64,000 nucleotides of DNA, from assembly GCF_902806685.2 (NCBI RefSeq), contig NC_048539.1:8134501-8198500 (forward strand). Reading direction: 5' to 3'. Positions 35,001 to 45,815 of this stretch are shown here, one piece after another. The position numbers and the translations under genes are program-made. Below the pieces are notes generated by a model. It did no database searches. It saw only the letters and a program-made list of their open reading frames with translations, and was not told the DNA's origin. The stretch comes from Maniola hyperantus (taxonomy: Eukaryota; Arthropoda; Insecta; Lepidoptera; Nymphalidae). The first letter of the stretch is position 1. Each line of letters starts with the position of its first letter.

Positions 35001-38000
35001 GAAGCAATTTCAATATCATCATCAACCCATCGCCGGCTCACTACTGAAAACGGGTCTCCTCTCAGAATGAGAAGGGTTTGACAACAGTCAACCACACTGA
35101 CTGACTGACAGATTGGCGACTTCATAAACCTTTGAGAACATTATGGAGAACGCTCAGATCTCAGGCATGCAGGGTTCCTCATGCCTTAACGCAAGCAATG
35201 CTTTAACCGTGAAGGAAAAAATTTCCTTTTTTTAATAAATTTTTTTTAATATGATATTCTTAATTAATTATTTTAGTATCAATAAAATAGTATAACATAA
35301 ATGATAACATAGATAAATTGATATTGAATTGCCTGTTGTCATATTGTAATAATAATATTAGCAAAGACAACGACAGTTAAATTGCCGTTGACTGACCATA
35401 GGCGCGTCCAAGAACGCGGCATCCTTTACCACCTTCAAAATCATGAAAATCGATTTTATTTTATTGCGATATGATAATCTTGAACAAATCAGTATGTAGA
35501 TACGCTGTGTACATCCTTATAAAACTCACATTGAATTGTAAAACTCCTCCTTTTTGAAGTCGGTTAAAAATCGTTAAAATTAGCTTTCTTATTATATAGT
35601 TCGCGACAGGTTGACATGGCCATCAGGGTGGGGACGCCCCGCACAGCCGCACAACCCCCGCGCTAACAAGGTGCGGGATAGCGCGGCTGCTGTGCGAGTG
35701 TGCGGAGCGCCCCCACATCATACTCCGATTGCCATATCGACCTGTCGCGAACTATAACTACGTGATCTTTAATCGCATAAAATTAACTAGTAGTCTAGAT
35801 AATTTTATATTGAACAATGATGATAATAACACGTGCAAGCGAAAAAACGTCGGATATTAAACGGTTTATAGGTTAATTTATGTTGCAGTCGACCTACAGG
35901 TTTATTGATGTACACAATATCCATACTTAATATTATAAATGCGAAAGTGTGTCTGTCTGTCTGCTAGCTTTTCACGGCTCAACGGTTTAACCGATTTTGA
36001 TGAAATTTGGTACAGTTGTAAAGTTTGTTTGTAGGAAACAAACAAACTTTACATCTTAATAATATTAGTATAGACTAGCTTATGCCCGCAACTTCGTCCG
36101 CGTGGACTACACAAATATCAAACCCCTATTGTATCCCCTTACGGTATGAATTTTCAAAAATCCTTTCTTAGCGGATGTCTACGACATAATAGCTATCTGA
36201 ATGCCAAATTTTAATCTTGTCCGTCCAGTAATTTGAGCTGTGCGTTGATATATCAGTCAGTTAGTGAGTCACCTTTCCTTTTACATATTTAGACTAGCTT
36301 ATGCCCGAACTTCGTCCGCGTGGACTACACAAATTTCAAACCCTTATTTCACCCCCTTATGGGGCTTGATTTTTCAAAAATCCTTTCTTAGCGGATGCCT
36401 ACCTCATAATAGCTATTTGCAATTCTGCATGCCAAATTTCAGCCCGATCCGTCCAGTAGTTTGAGCTGTGCGTTGATAGATCAGTCAGTCAGTCAGTCAC
36501 CTTTTCCTTTTATATATTTAGATTAGTATATTGTAGGCACTAGGCAATACGCATACAGACTGTCGTACCTGTAAATGATTTACGCACATGGGGCGTGATT
36601 GTAGAAACTTGAAAGCTTATACGAGTGGTTTATTCGTTAGAGCTAAAAAGACATAGGTAATAATCATAGTTTTGACTAGATATCATCTATCCTCCTCGAC
36701 TTTATGCACCACAATGAGCATTGCGCTGAGACTACGTTCTTTCAACCGGATCCAACCCATGCTGCCGAATCCAGGTAAAGCCGTTTGCCTCCATCTTCCC
36801 TTCTACGTCGCTTTACGCCTTCTAAGCAACTACTCCTTAAGGCTGACCTCGACTAATATACCTACTACTTTTGTAACATCATGTGTTCGGCGTAACGTAT
36901 CTAGTTTTACTTTTTGTGGCAGAGGTCGAAGATAGAGACTTCTTTAACGAGAGTGATGAGGGTTCAAAGAGCATTTCTTTATCCCACACATTTTTTTTCT
37001 CAGAAAATAAGGAACGTCTGGCGGCACTGGGATCTTTCACCATATTATATGTAGGTACATATAATATGCCAATAGACTAACTTGTTTTAGAGTTGACAGT
37101 AAATCCGTGATTTCCTTGAGGACTGTCCCACCTCGACCCGATCCACTTCTGACTAACGCAGTTAGAGTACCTGCGATGCAATGCGGTTTAACTTTATTCA
37201 ACTAATAGACCTTAACATTGAAGGGCCGGTTGGTTCGACCACACTAAGCACGAAACCAACAACTGTACAAGACATCAATTGAAAGCCAACGTCCTTACGC
37301 GTATACAAATCATTAGTAATACAATCCCTACTTTTCTCTACTATAGTATAAATGCAAAAGTGTTTGGTTGTTAGTTTGTCCTTCAATAAAGCGGAAACAA
37401 AGCAATCGTCGTGATTTTTTGCATGGAAATAGAGTGACAGGATAAATAGGGACAGTGCTGCCTGCCCGTACGATAATGATAAGAGTGTGCATGGACTACA
37501 CAAATTTCAAAACCCTATTTTACGCCCTCGGGGGTTTCGTTTTCAAAAATACTTTCTAAGCGGATGGATGTCTACGTCATAATAGGCTATCTGCCTGCCA
37601 AATTCCAGCCCGATCCATCCAGTAGTTTGAGATATGCGTTGATAGATCAGTCAGTCAGTCAGCTTTTCCTTTTATATATATAGACTAGCTTATGAGCGCG
37701 ACTTCGTCCGCGTGGACTACACAAATTTCAGACCCCTATTTTACGTACGAGCTATGCGTTAATAGATCAGTCAGTCAGTCTGTCAGTCAGTCGGCTTTAC
37801 CTTTTATATATTTAGATAAAGATAAAAATCAAACATTCTAAACGCACTAGATGACGCCATAGGCACTAAAATTGAAATATAGATCAAGGGATGCATTAGA
37901 TCTAGACTTTAACCGAAAGCACTAGGTTAGGTAGGCAATTCTGCGTGTGCTTGCTTATATAGAAAACTAACGACCCGCCCCGGCTTCGCACGGGTAGCTT

Positions 38001-41000
38001 GATACAATTTTCGTAGTAATCTCTAATTTTATTGATAACAAAATGTAGGTAACCTATGTCACTCAGGAATAATGTAGATTTCTACTGGCGAAAGAATTTT
38101 CAAAATCGGTTCAGTAGTTCCAGAGATCACCCCCTACAAACAAACTTACAAACTTAACCTCTTTATAATATTAGTATACATTGCATACCTACAGGTTTCA
38201 TTTTAACTCAGTTATTTTAATTACACGAGTCTCTTATGTTCTACTCATTAAAAACATGCACTCGTCCAACACAAGGTTATAATTTTGTTCAAAAAGAAAA
38301 ACGTTGAAGTTAATAAAGTAGTTTTAAAGATAATTTGAAAAACTAAATAGGTACCCATTTCTAGAATAATCTGGGTATTTAACTTAATTACCTATATTAA
38401 AATGAATGAACTTTAACATTTTGAATTATAAAGATGATGATATGCTAATGTTTTTGTGCCCCATCATACCTAAACTAGGATTGCGTCAAGCGTATAGATA
38501 CATCTTCTTTTAACAGCTTCGCACATGAACAATAAGTTCATCATATTAATAGGATGACTGGTCGAGCGTGAGAGCATGCTATTGCAATTAACATATTATT
38601 TTAGTGGCGGGACCATCTCGCTCTTGACTCTTGAGTAGGTATCAAGAGCGAGATGCGTGATGTGCGAACAACACGAATCAACGTTTAGTATTACAAAATT
38701 TAACAAATCCAATTATCGTATTACATTAGTATTTGAAACTATTTCACAAGTCGATAGCGTTAGTAGTTACTGACAGACGGACGGACAGACTAAGTCACAC
38801 CTAAGGAACCCTAATAAGGCAAATTCTCGCACCGCTGCACTGTGAGTGGTCGCTTAAATAATAAATATTTTTTGTACGGTCTACCTAGGCACTAATAAAA
38901 TTAATTAATAATTTTTGTTCGTTTATATAATAAAAACCAATGATAAAAAATTGGCAGTCAAGTGGGAAGTGGCCAAAATTGCCTATAGGATAATTTATGC
39001 TAATACGTGGCGGACCGGGCGGGTGAGCCGTGCCGCGTCCGAGGCACCGGATTGGGAATTTGTATGAGGTCAAATCAGACCGCGCCGTGTCCGAGTCATC
39101 AGAGCCTGGTCCGTGTCTCGTCCGTATTACGTTTCTTCATACCAAATTACAATCCGTGTATCGTCCGCGCGTCTGAGGTGCCTCGGACGTTGCATAGTAG
39201 CATAAATCAGCCCTTACGCGGCCAAAAACGGTTTCATTTCAAAAATTATTATTATTATAGATTCCACATTATTATTGTCACAGTAGCGCCGCATTTGTTC
39301 ACTATTCGCCCGTGGGTGTCAATAATTTTAATTTGTAACTTACCACATTTTTGATTGGTCTATCACAGAACTACTATACTATATCAATGGCACTCAACAC
39401 GTCTTTTTCAAAGTTTGTTATGTTTGCAACACTGGCTGTATAACATCAACGTAAAACAATGTTTGTGAATTATTTTCAAACGTTTTTGTGCAAACTACAC
39501 GTGCGTGCAACTTAAACTGTTTGTTGAAAACCACTCGCTCTATACACCTTCCACGAGACAAATGCTTAGTGTGGAGCTAACTCAAGACATCGCAATGAGT
39601 CTGCTCATTGTATCCAGCTAAGGGAATAATATTATTATGTTAATATTATAATTCCATAAACTTTTTGTTTAAGCTTATTTTTTTAAAGTTGGTAAGTGTT
39701 CATTGATATCAGTTTTCCCACAATACAACCTTGAGTACACGAATAATACCCAATTACCAAAAGTCGACAGAAATTGAAACTAATTATCGTTGTTTTAAAC
39801 AATTAGCTGAGATTCAGGAAGTGGTTATCTTATGACATAATCTATTAATTTATGTATATTTTATTACCTACTCAGCTGACCCGTCCTTGCTTGTAGAATT
39901 TCTCTGTAACTTAGTCTCTTAATAAGTACCTTAATGTTCATATGTCAGTCAATCAGCTTATCCTTTTATACAAGTATGGATTTGAGAGGAACAATAATTC
40001 CACATAATGTTTTCATGTTATGCTATTGTATTGCAATGCACCCAATTTTGTAGAAAAAAATATCTACACATAATATTATGATGAGGTAACGTTTTTTGGA
40101 TGTGTAGGTAATCTCTGGAAGTAACGATCCAATTGTGAAATTCTTTCACTGATACAGCATTATCCCTGAGTACTTTAAGCTGTAAATTATACCTAAACTA
40201 GTTTATAATCGCGACTTCGTCTGCGTGGACTATACAAATTTTAAACCTCTATTTTACCCCCTTAGGGGTTGAATTTTTAAAACTCCTTTCTTAGCGGATG
40301 CTTCCGTCATCATAGCTATCTGTATACCAACTTTCAGCCCGATCCGTCCAGTAGTTTGAGCTGTGCGTTGATAGATCAGTCAGTCAGTCAGTCACCTTTT
40401 CCTTTTATATATTTATATATGTAGGTACAGCGGAGGAACTATCAATAAGCAGTAAGGAGAAAATTTTAGATGATTGCCTCAACACTAACGTATAGTCCGC
40501 GACAGGGCAAGATGGCAATCGGGGAGGGAACGCCCCGCCTCATACCCCGATTGCTATCTCGACCTGTCGCATACGTCATTTTAGAAAAGTATAGATAAGT
40601 CAACTATTTGAAAAAGATGCGTCGCGTAGCTTTGACTCTACTAGTGTATTTTAAAAAATCTTTAAGAATAGGTACAAAGGATTGTATTTACGTCATAACT
40701 TAATAAGGAAGTAAATGCCATGAGAAACCTTGAACTTGCTAGTGCACTTGCGATAATTATACAATAATTCCACGGTATGTACCTACCTATATCATTAACG
40801 TGACAACGATTGTTTTTCGTTCTTCTAGTTTACCGTATCGATTTATTTATTTTTTATTTACATAGCCTGGCCACCGCGGCCCGGCTTTGGTTGCACACGG
40901 CCAAGGTTCACCAACCACGCTACTTAAGTTTACTTTTATGAAAATATAGTAGATAATAATATCTATCACCCATTGCAACCCACGACTACGGTGCTATGAG

Positions 41001-41856
41001 AGATGAAGTTCGAGCTGTCAAGGGCAGTAGCGAACAACCCTCTTTCTTATTCTTTTCGCTGAAACTTCACGAGCTGTCCAGCAAAATACACATCACTATT
41101 AACTTTCGATGCCGTACGATGTTGTCTTGGTTTGCATAATTCTACTACTGGATTCCACATATGTACTTGCTAGGTTAAAACCATCGCTTGAAATTCTGGT
41201 GCGAATTTCAATTGCTTCGTGCACTAGTCTAGGTATATAGTGGCGGTTTGTGGAGAGAACTCGAGGGTTGTGGGGTTCAATCCAATGTTTTGTGCCTGGC
41301 TGGAGAATATGCTCCGCGATTGCAGACTTCTGAGGATCGTTGTTTCGCACCGCTTTGATACGTTCTGATATTACCCGAGTCGCTATGGGTCTCTTCGTTT
41401 GACCAATATAGGAGCTCCTACAGCTAAACTTCATCTCTCTTAGCACCGCAGTCCCGTCGTGACCACGACCTGCACGGGTCGTGGTTGGGTTGAAATATCG
41501 ACAAATAAAAACATCAAATTAATCGTGGCATGTACCCGAAATCTACATTAAAATATTATGTCGTTAAAACCACAAAATAAGCTTAAATTCATCAGTATAG
41601 ATAATACTAAAAATGAAGATAATAATAGTAACCATTCTTTGTTACAGGTTCAAATATTTTGCAGACGTTAAGATATAACCGAGAAACGCTAAAAGGAGCG
41701 CACAAGAGAATAATAGACTTGGCTAATACGCTAGGCCTATCCAACGCAACCATTTCATTAATCGAAAGACGAGTGTCCCAAGACAAATACGTGCTATTTG
41801 GCGGAATGTTAATCACATTGGCTGTGATTGTGCTTGTGATCATATATGTTGTGTGA
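31910..41856 (+). CDS. Gosr2: Membrin / Golgi SNAP receptor complex member 2 (Qb-SNARE)
   Basis: Exons 31910-32040, 32276-32381, 33211-33391 and 41648-41856 join in frame to a 208-residue protein, close to the 212 of human GOSR2. Membrin is the Qb-SNARE for ER-to-Golgi and intra-Golgi fusion with syntaxin-5, Bet1 and Sec22/Ykt6. Landmarks: N-terminal METLYHQTSQLIQE; the family block MRVDQLKYDNKHIQ at 66-79; the basic RRRREQEKVEREQLLSR; DDMIHTGSNILQTLRYNRET entering the SNARE helix (about 120-180); ANTLGLSNATISLIERR; and a C-terminal anchor from about 188. The zero-layer position is Asn150 where Gln is usual. The start has A at -3 and G at +4. The last intron is 8.26 kb and full of repeats. 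The stop codon abuts a transposon-like block. Confidence 0.95.
32276..32381 (+). CDS. Gosr2: Membrin exon 2
   Basis: Acceptor ATTTCAG, donor GTACCT. Encodes NCERLDVLVFKTPINQR and MAKMRVDQLKYDNKHIQ, the most conserved N-terminal block. Confidence 0.93.
32590..33000 (+). repeat. Two repeat tails in membrin intron 2
   Basis: TCTTGAGAACAGCTGAACCG and CGGAATGAAGTTCGCCAGGG form one fragment; ATGAATGTGAAAGTGGATGT to GGCGGGCATTAGCTAGTA forms the next. Non-coding. Confidence 0.5.
33211..33391 (+). CDS. Gosr2: Membrin exon 3
   Basis: Acceptor ATAATGCAG, donor GTATGG. Encodes the basic coiled segment and NVDDMIHTG, ending one base into Gly140. Confidence 0.93.
33425..33740. repeat. Unclassified CTTCGGCCGAAG repeat
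   Basis: CAACCTTCGGCCGAAGACGA, GCCAAAGGCTTAATAACCC and TAAGCCTTTGGCTTCACCCC show internal inverted structure. Probably an old DNA element. Confidence 0.35.
33955..34275 (+). repeat. Complete tRNA-derived SINE (Metulj-like)
   Basis: The tRNA-like head has a box A-like TGATAGCCTAGTGGCTAGG and a box B-like AGTTTGATCCCGGGC. The body carries CTTTTCGGAGTTATGTGCG, GTGAAGGAAAACATCGTGAG, CCTGCATTTTGAGAGTTCTC and GAGACCCGTGCTCTGTAGTG, and ends GATGGGCATGATGA. It is the reference for the partial copies elsewhere in the window. Confidence 0.75.
35018..35215 (-). repeat. SINE fragment, reverse, with microsatellite insertion
   Basis: Reverse 3' half: ATCAACCCATCGCCGGCTCA, GGGTCTCCTCTCAGAATGAG and TGAGAACATTATGGAGAACG. 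A CTGACTGACTGACA run sits where TGGCC is normal. Confidence 0.65.
35597..35756. repeat. GC-rich hairpin MITE, copy 4
   Basis: AGTTCGCGACAGGTTGACAT and ATATCGACCTGTCGCGAACT are near-perfect inverted ends with TATA flanks. Confidence 0.8.
35925..36530 (+). repeat. CGAAAGTGTGTCTG repeat and two tandem RTE-type LINE tails
   Basis: A TATTATAAATGCGAAAGTGT unit (35925-36070) is followed by two adjacent AGTCAGTCAGTC-ended tails (36074-36292, 36293-36525), both starting CTAGCTTATGCCCG and separated by TATTTAGA. Confidence 0.6.
36531..37185. other. Intronic stretch without a recognised gene
   Basis: Part of the last membrin intron. A short frame near 36672-36935 is unsupported. 36940-37035 is a half copy of the inverted-repeat element at 4985-5145. 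Confidence 0.4.
37487..37818 (+). repeat. Two RTE-type LINE tails in tandem
   Basis: Copies 37487-37683 and 37684-37816. The second lacks most of its middle: TTTTACGTACGAGCTATGCG joins the two ends directly. Confidence 0.6.
37975..38175 (+). repeat. LINE 3' end (GACCCGCCCCGGCTTCGCAC family)
   Basis: Starts ACGACCCGCCCCGGCTTCGC and ends with CCCCCTACAAACAAACTTAC, then TAATATTAGTATA. Confidence 0.5.
38985..39240. repeat. Old GC-rich transposon with weak inverted ends
   Basis: AATTTATGCTAATACGTGGC near the left and AGTAGCATAAATCAGCCC near the right are partly inverted; the interior repeats TCCG motifs (GTCCGTGTCTCGTCCG). Confidence 0.35.
39241..40190. other. Intronic stretch with nothing recognised
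   Basis: AT-rich sequence of the last membrin intron. No ORF, repeat or RNA gene could be supported. Confidence 0.4.
40193..40428 (+). repeat. RTE-type LINE 3' tail
   Basis: From AACTAGTTTATAATCGCGAC to GATAGATCAGTCAGTCAGTC and TATATATTTATATA. Confidence 0.6.
40492..40576. repeat. GC-rich hairpin MITE, copy 5 (centre deleted)
   Basis: TATAGTCCGCGACAGGGCAA and TATCTCGACCTGTCGCATAC remain, but the roughly 75-bp GC core is missing. Confidence 0.7.
41095..41600 (-). mobile_element. Penelope-like element fragment with GIY-YIG domain
   Basis: The minus frame 41446-41099 gives CRSSYIGQTKRPIATRVISE, KSAIAEHILQPGTKHWIEPH and NPRVLSTNRHYIPRLVHEAI. SYIGQT is the GIY-YIG endonuclease core as found at the C-terminus of Penelope-like retroelements. 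The reverse transcriptase is absent. Bases 41447-41600 hold a module (GCACCGCAGTCCCGTCGTGA, GGGTTGAAATATCGACAAAT) shared with 43615-43765. The copy ends 50 bp before the last membrin exon. Confidence 0.75.
41648..41856 (+). CDS. Gosr2: Membrin exon 4 (SNARE helix and membrane anchor)
   Basis: Acceptor GTTACAG. Encodes SNILQTLRYNRETLKGAHKR, IIDLANTLGLSNATISLIER and the hydrophobic tail LFGGMLITLAVIVLVIIYVV, then TGA. Confidence 0.95.
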
Positions 41857-42055
41857 AGGCTGGCGTCCACTAGGCTCACCGAGCCCAGTCGAATCGAATC
41901 GCAATAATTCACCATGTGTTTTTACTATTGAACTGCGTCGATCAGTGACGCAATGCAGTGCACCGAATCGAATAGTTTATCATATTTTCAATCAATGCGT
42001 TTCGGCTCGATTCGGTGCGCCTCGTGTCGACTCCAGACTTAGAAAATATTTTTAT
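41857..42055. repeat. Transposon-like block abutting the membrin stop codon
   Basis: Begins GGCTGGCGTCCACTAGGCTC right after the TGA and ends near GTGTCGACTCCAGACTTA. The ends are imperfectly inverted, and the interior contains the paired blocks GTCGAATCGAATCGCAA and ACCGAATCGAATAG. The membrin 3' UTR must lie largely within it. Confidence 0.45.
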
Positions 42056-42088
42056 AGTATAATAATCCTACGAAGCATACTATACCTA

Positions 42089-42248
42089 TAGTACGCGACA
42101 GATAGAGATGGCAATCGGGGTAAGAACGCCCCGCACACCCGCACAGCCCCCGCAATAACCCGGTGCGGGCAAGCGCGGGTGACGTGCGGGTGTGCGGGGT
42201 GTCCCCCGCCTCATACCCCGATTGCCATCTCGACCTGTTGCGTACTAT
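42089..42248. repeat. GC-rich hairpin MITE, copy 6
   Basis: TAGTACGCGACAGATAGAGA and ATCTCGACCTGTTGCGTACT are the ends; the core has CCCGGTGCGGGCAAGCGCGG. One of the best-preserved copies. Confidence 0.8.
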
Positions 42249-42294
42249 ACGTACCTACTATCAATGTAAAATAATAATAATTGGTACCTTTAAT

Positions 42295-42437
42295 CAGTGG
42301 CGTGCACAGGATTTCAAGCCAGGGTATGCATTTTGGCATGAACTTATTTTCCGGCAGGTTATAATGATAAATAAGCATTGATTTACTACAACGTGGGTAA
42401 GCAGTGCGTTTATGCCTATATGAGCTGCACGCCACTG
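42295..42437. mobile_element. hAT-type MITE with 8-bp target duplication
   Basis: Ends CAGTGGCGTGCAC and CTGCACGCCACTG, flanked by direct repeats CCTTTAAT at 42287-42294 and 42438-42445. Eight-base duplications and CAGTGG-type ends fit hAT. 143 bp, no coding capacity. Confidence 0.85.
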
Positions 42438-42594
42438 CCTTTAATGTTTTGCGATATAAGGAGATAAACATAGCTTTAAGTATTTATGCATTTTGAAGAG
42501 AGATAAATTGTTTTTATATGGTTTTTTCGGTAGTTTTATTGTGAGCTGCGATTACAGCACTAGATGCGCCGCGACGCAAAAGGTTAAAAACGCA

Positions 42595-42785
42595 AAATTG
42601 ATGCCCGCGACTTCGTCCGTGTGGATTAAGGTTATTAAAAATCCCGTGGGAGCTCTTTGATTTTCCGGGACAAAAAGTAGCGTATGTCGATCCGTCAAAA
42701 CTTCGTCAAAATCGGTTGAACGGATGGGCCGCGAAAAACTAGCTAGCAGACAGACATACACATTTCTAATATTAGTACGAATTAC
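42595..42785 (+). repeat. Lepidopteran CCGGGACAAAAAGTAGCG repeat
   Basis: Starts TGATGCCCGCGACTTCGTCC and ends with CAGACAGACATACACA and TTCTAATATTAGTACGAAT. Confidence 0.5.
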
Positions 42786-43379
42786 ACTAACTGTGAGTTG
42801 AACACAAGTCCGCGGGGTGATTACGTAAAACGTTGCAGTAGCGACAGCAGTAGCAATCCGTTATCCGACAGTTCATTTGCTGTCTCTCTTCTTTTTTTTC
42901 TTAATTTGTGGCTATTGCTGTCTCTCTCTAGCCGGACGTTTGACAGCAATGATCGCGAGATTTACGCCTGTCGCGAGATACGTAAAGCCGGTCTTAAAAT
43001 ATTATTTTATTATGTATTTAAATATTCATTATTATGACATAAACCTGTAGGTACTTGATTGTTGTTGTAGTTTTGTGCACATCATGCCAAAACGCCTGTT
43101 TGCATGAGAAAATAATATTCAATGTGAACCAGCCAGCAAAAAATTTTTTTTACCTCGTTTTTTTCTTAAACGTACTTTGATTGTAGTGTAAGTAAGACGT
43201 ATGCATACCTGTAGTCCAAATGAAGGTTACGTTAAGTAAGATTAAACCTGTTTGTAATTACCTACTCTTAGAATATGTGCATTGTCTCCAGTTCACGTTG
43301 GCCCAACGCGTCGGCGAGCGGATTCATACGAAAAAAGTAACGTTGGCTTGCTCAATCTGGCCATTTTGATGAGGATAAA

Positions 43380-43576
43380 ATGAAAAGCTGACTGACTGAC
43401 TCACTGATCTATCAACACACAGCTCAAATACTAGACGGATCGGGCTGAAATTTGACATGCAGGTAACTGTTATGACTTAGACATCCGCTCAGAAAGGATT
43501 TTTGAAAATTCAACCCCTAAGGGGGTAAAATAGGCGTTTGAATAGTCCACGCGGACCAAGTAGTGCATAAGCTAGT
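43380..43576 (-). repeat. RTE-type LINE 3' tail, reverse
   Basis: GAAAAGCTGACTGACTGACT to AGTCCACGCGGACCAAGTAG. Confidence 0.6.
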
Positions 43577-43614
43577 TTACTTATACACATATTTTAATGT
43601 ATATAACGGATACA

Positions 43615-43765
43615 TACCACGCTTAATTTTGTTTTTATTTGTCGATATTTCAACCCAATTGCACGGGTCGTGGTCACGACGGGACTGCGGTGCTGCGAGA
43701 CATTATACATTAAAATATGTCGTTAAACCACGAAATAAGCTTAAAATCATTAGGTGCTCAGGTAT
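43615..43765. repeat. Penelope terminal module, rearranged copy
   Basis: TTTGTCGATATTTCAACCCA and CGTGGTCACGACGGGACTGC are the inverse of 41450-41507. The following ATGTCGTTAAACCACGAAAT and AAGCTTAAAATCATT match 41543-41592 in the same orientation. Confidence 0.55.
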
Positions 43766-44189
43766 ACACGTTACATTTGTGTCTCAAAAAACAAAAAAAA
43801 CACGTAAATTATTTATTCTTTAATTAACGGAGATATGGGCCATAAAAAACACGTGAAGTTCGAGACTGGCTCTAACGTATATACGCTATTTAAAATTATG
43901 CCTAGATCCTTTGACTTGTGCGCGGAAAGCCGACCACAGTCGACAGTGTTACCAGTGCTAACCCCATGCAGCGAATATGCACTAACGCTAGAATTCATAG
44001 TCAAGATACGAGCTTCTTTAGAGGATTGTTCAAACATGTGTCATATTCAACCTTTAAGCAATGCATTACAGCTGTAGCCGGCAAGAAATAAGTAATTTTG
44101 TTGAAAAAAGTTTGAATTTGACTCACTCCAGCAATGCACGGGGCTGCAATGGCTTGTATAGTATGGTATAATAACATTGTAAATTGAAA

Positions 44190-44342
44190 AATTAAAAAGA
44201 GCAACCGCCGAGTTTCTTCCTGGTTCTTCTCGGTAGGAACGGCATTCCGAACCAGTGGTAAATTAAAACAACCCGACGATTCGAAAGCGCTTGTAAAAAG
44301 TCTACTTGAATAAAAACATATTCTATTCTATTCTATTCTATA
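44190..44342 (+). repeat. LINE 3' UTR with TTCTA tail
   Basis: GAGCAACCGCCGAGTTTCTT, TTCTTCTCGGTAGGAACGGC and ATTCCGAACCAGTGG lead to a TTCTATTCTATTCTA simple-repeat end, typical of jockey-type LINE tails. A related tail is at 58930-59200. Confidence 0.6.
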
Positions 44343-44344
44343 GT

Positions 44345-44940
44345 ACATATGTAAATCGACCTTTGAAGAATGGGATTTCGCCTTTGTAGAGTGTTGTTTC
44401 TGACACTCAGTCTGACCTTTTGTCAGTCTCAACGACAGAGACAACGCTCTATCGAAACCGCTATCTCTTTCTAAAAATCGATGTAGGTACAATATTTTCT
44501 GCCGCGAAGGTTGTGTATGACACATGTTGTCAGAATCGTTTTTTAAGAAGCCCCTATTTTGACTATAAATTCCGATGTAAGTGGCAAACGAGTACCTATA
44601 TGTCAGCTGACTGCATTCTCTGAACACATTCGGTCAATGTATACTAGCCCCTTAATATCTTTAATTAAGGCATTTGTGCAATTAGGTAGCGTGCAATTCT
44701 AAACATTTCATGTAGTTTCGTGTATTTTTTCGTATTATTTATAGGGCTTAATAACTACCTAATACATAATATATGTACCTAGCTACTTCTTTGTAACTAA
44801 CTTGGGAGTAACCTTTGTACGTGCAACATTATTTATGATTTTTAAAACAATTATTAAAATAGCTCTACCCTAATGTTGATAATATGATGTATAAAACAAA
44901 AGTAGATACCTACGTTACTACTTATCTAAAGTGAAGACTT
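44345..44940. other. Intergenic stretch, nothing recognised
   Basis: Between membrin and the EFHC-like gene. Short frames near 44328-44627 have no supporting motifs. Confidence 0.35.
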
Positions 44941-44971
44941 AAAAGTGCGACACACTAGTCACATTTTTGTA

Positions 44972-45140
44972 GAGCGCGACTTGTGTCTTGGTCTTGTCCT
45001 GGTCGTGTCTTGGCTTTTTCTTGGTCGTGTCTTGGTCGCTTCTTGGTCGCTTCTTGGTCGGTCGTGTCTTGGTCTTGTTTTGGTTCTAAGTTGCGTCTTG
45101 GTAGACAAAACCAGGACAAGACGAGACCAAGTCGCGACTC
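44972..45140. repeat. Foldback minisatellite (CTTGGTCGT units)
   Basis: About ten CTTGGTC-type units lie between arms GAGCGCGACTTGTGTCTTGG + TCTTGTCCTGGT (44972-45003) and ACCAGGACAAGACGAGACCA + AGTCGCGACTC (45110-45140), which pair with few mismatches. Confidence 0.7.
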
Positions 45141-45560
45141 GCAACTAAGTCAAGGCAAGACATGGCCAATACAAAATCAAGTCATTAGACTTGCTTTATT
45201 TAGGACCTCCTTCGCAAGCTACTTGGCTTCGCTCAAGAACACGCTAGGGTTAGGATAGAGAATATTGTGTGGACTCGGGTTGATTAGATATCGTTCTGGT
45301 CTATTACATACTCCAGCTACCGAAAGTAAACACATTTTTATCAAAAATTTCACCTTAATATACTTAAGTAATTTGCATTGAGGAACAAAAGCTAATAAAA
45401 CTAATTATTGCCGGATATTTTTTACTATAGACCGACCGCTTGGCTGTCTAGACTCTTTCTTCGTGCTATAATTTCGAAAGTTTAAATTAAAGAAATGTTA
45501 GAGATATGTATTCCATATAATAGAAAAGTAAGATGATCTAAAGAAATTGGGGTGGGACCT

Positions 45561-45815
45561 TCACTTTTCCGTATCAGGTACACAACAAGGTAGTTTGGGT
45601 TCGACGTGTGGACAAGAGAAAGAAACATCTTCTTTCTTGGTCGTGCATGGGCCCGTGTCTTCAGGTGGAGGGTTCACGCAGACGTCCACGGGAGGGGCTG
45701 GCTGGCGAGGGTGATCAGCTATGCGAGTTGCTGCCGGTGAGATGTCGGGCACGTCACGTCGAAGCTTCTTCACTTTCTCGTAGGCGTCCGGTGACAATCG
45801 CATGTAATCGGGTAC
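45561..45815 (-). CDS. EFHC-type last exon
   Basis: Acceptor ATTATTCTAG. Encodes VPDYMRLSPDAYEKVKKLRR, a Pro-rich stretch with PPVDVCVNPPPEDTG, and ends PCCVPDTEK then TGA. Cysteine-rich C-terminus of unknown role. Confidence 0.8.
   Translation of the reverse strand, partial: VPDYMRLSPDAYEKVKKLRRDVPDISPAATRIADHPRQPAPPVDVCVNPPPEDTGPCTTKKEDVSFSCPHVEPKLPCCVPDTEK

Noticed and set aside
41450..41510. Hammerhead ribozyme in the Penelope terminal module
   Set aside because: GAAATATCGAC is present, but I could not find the CTGATGA core in the right place.
43813..44204. Overlapping ORFs on both strands
   Set aside because: No family resemblance, no splice context, and the next 150 bp are a LINE tail.
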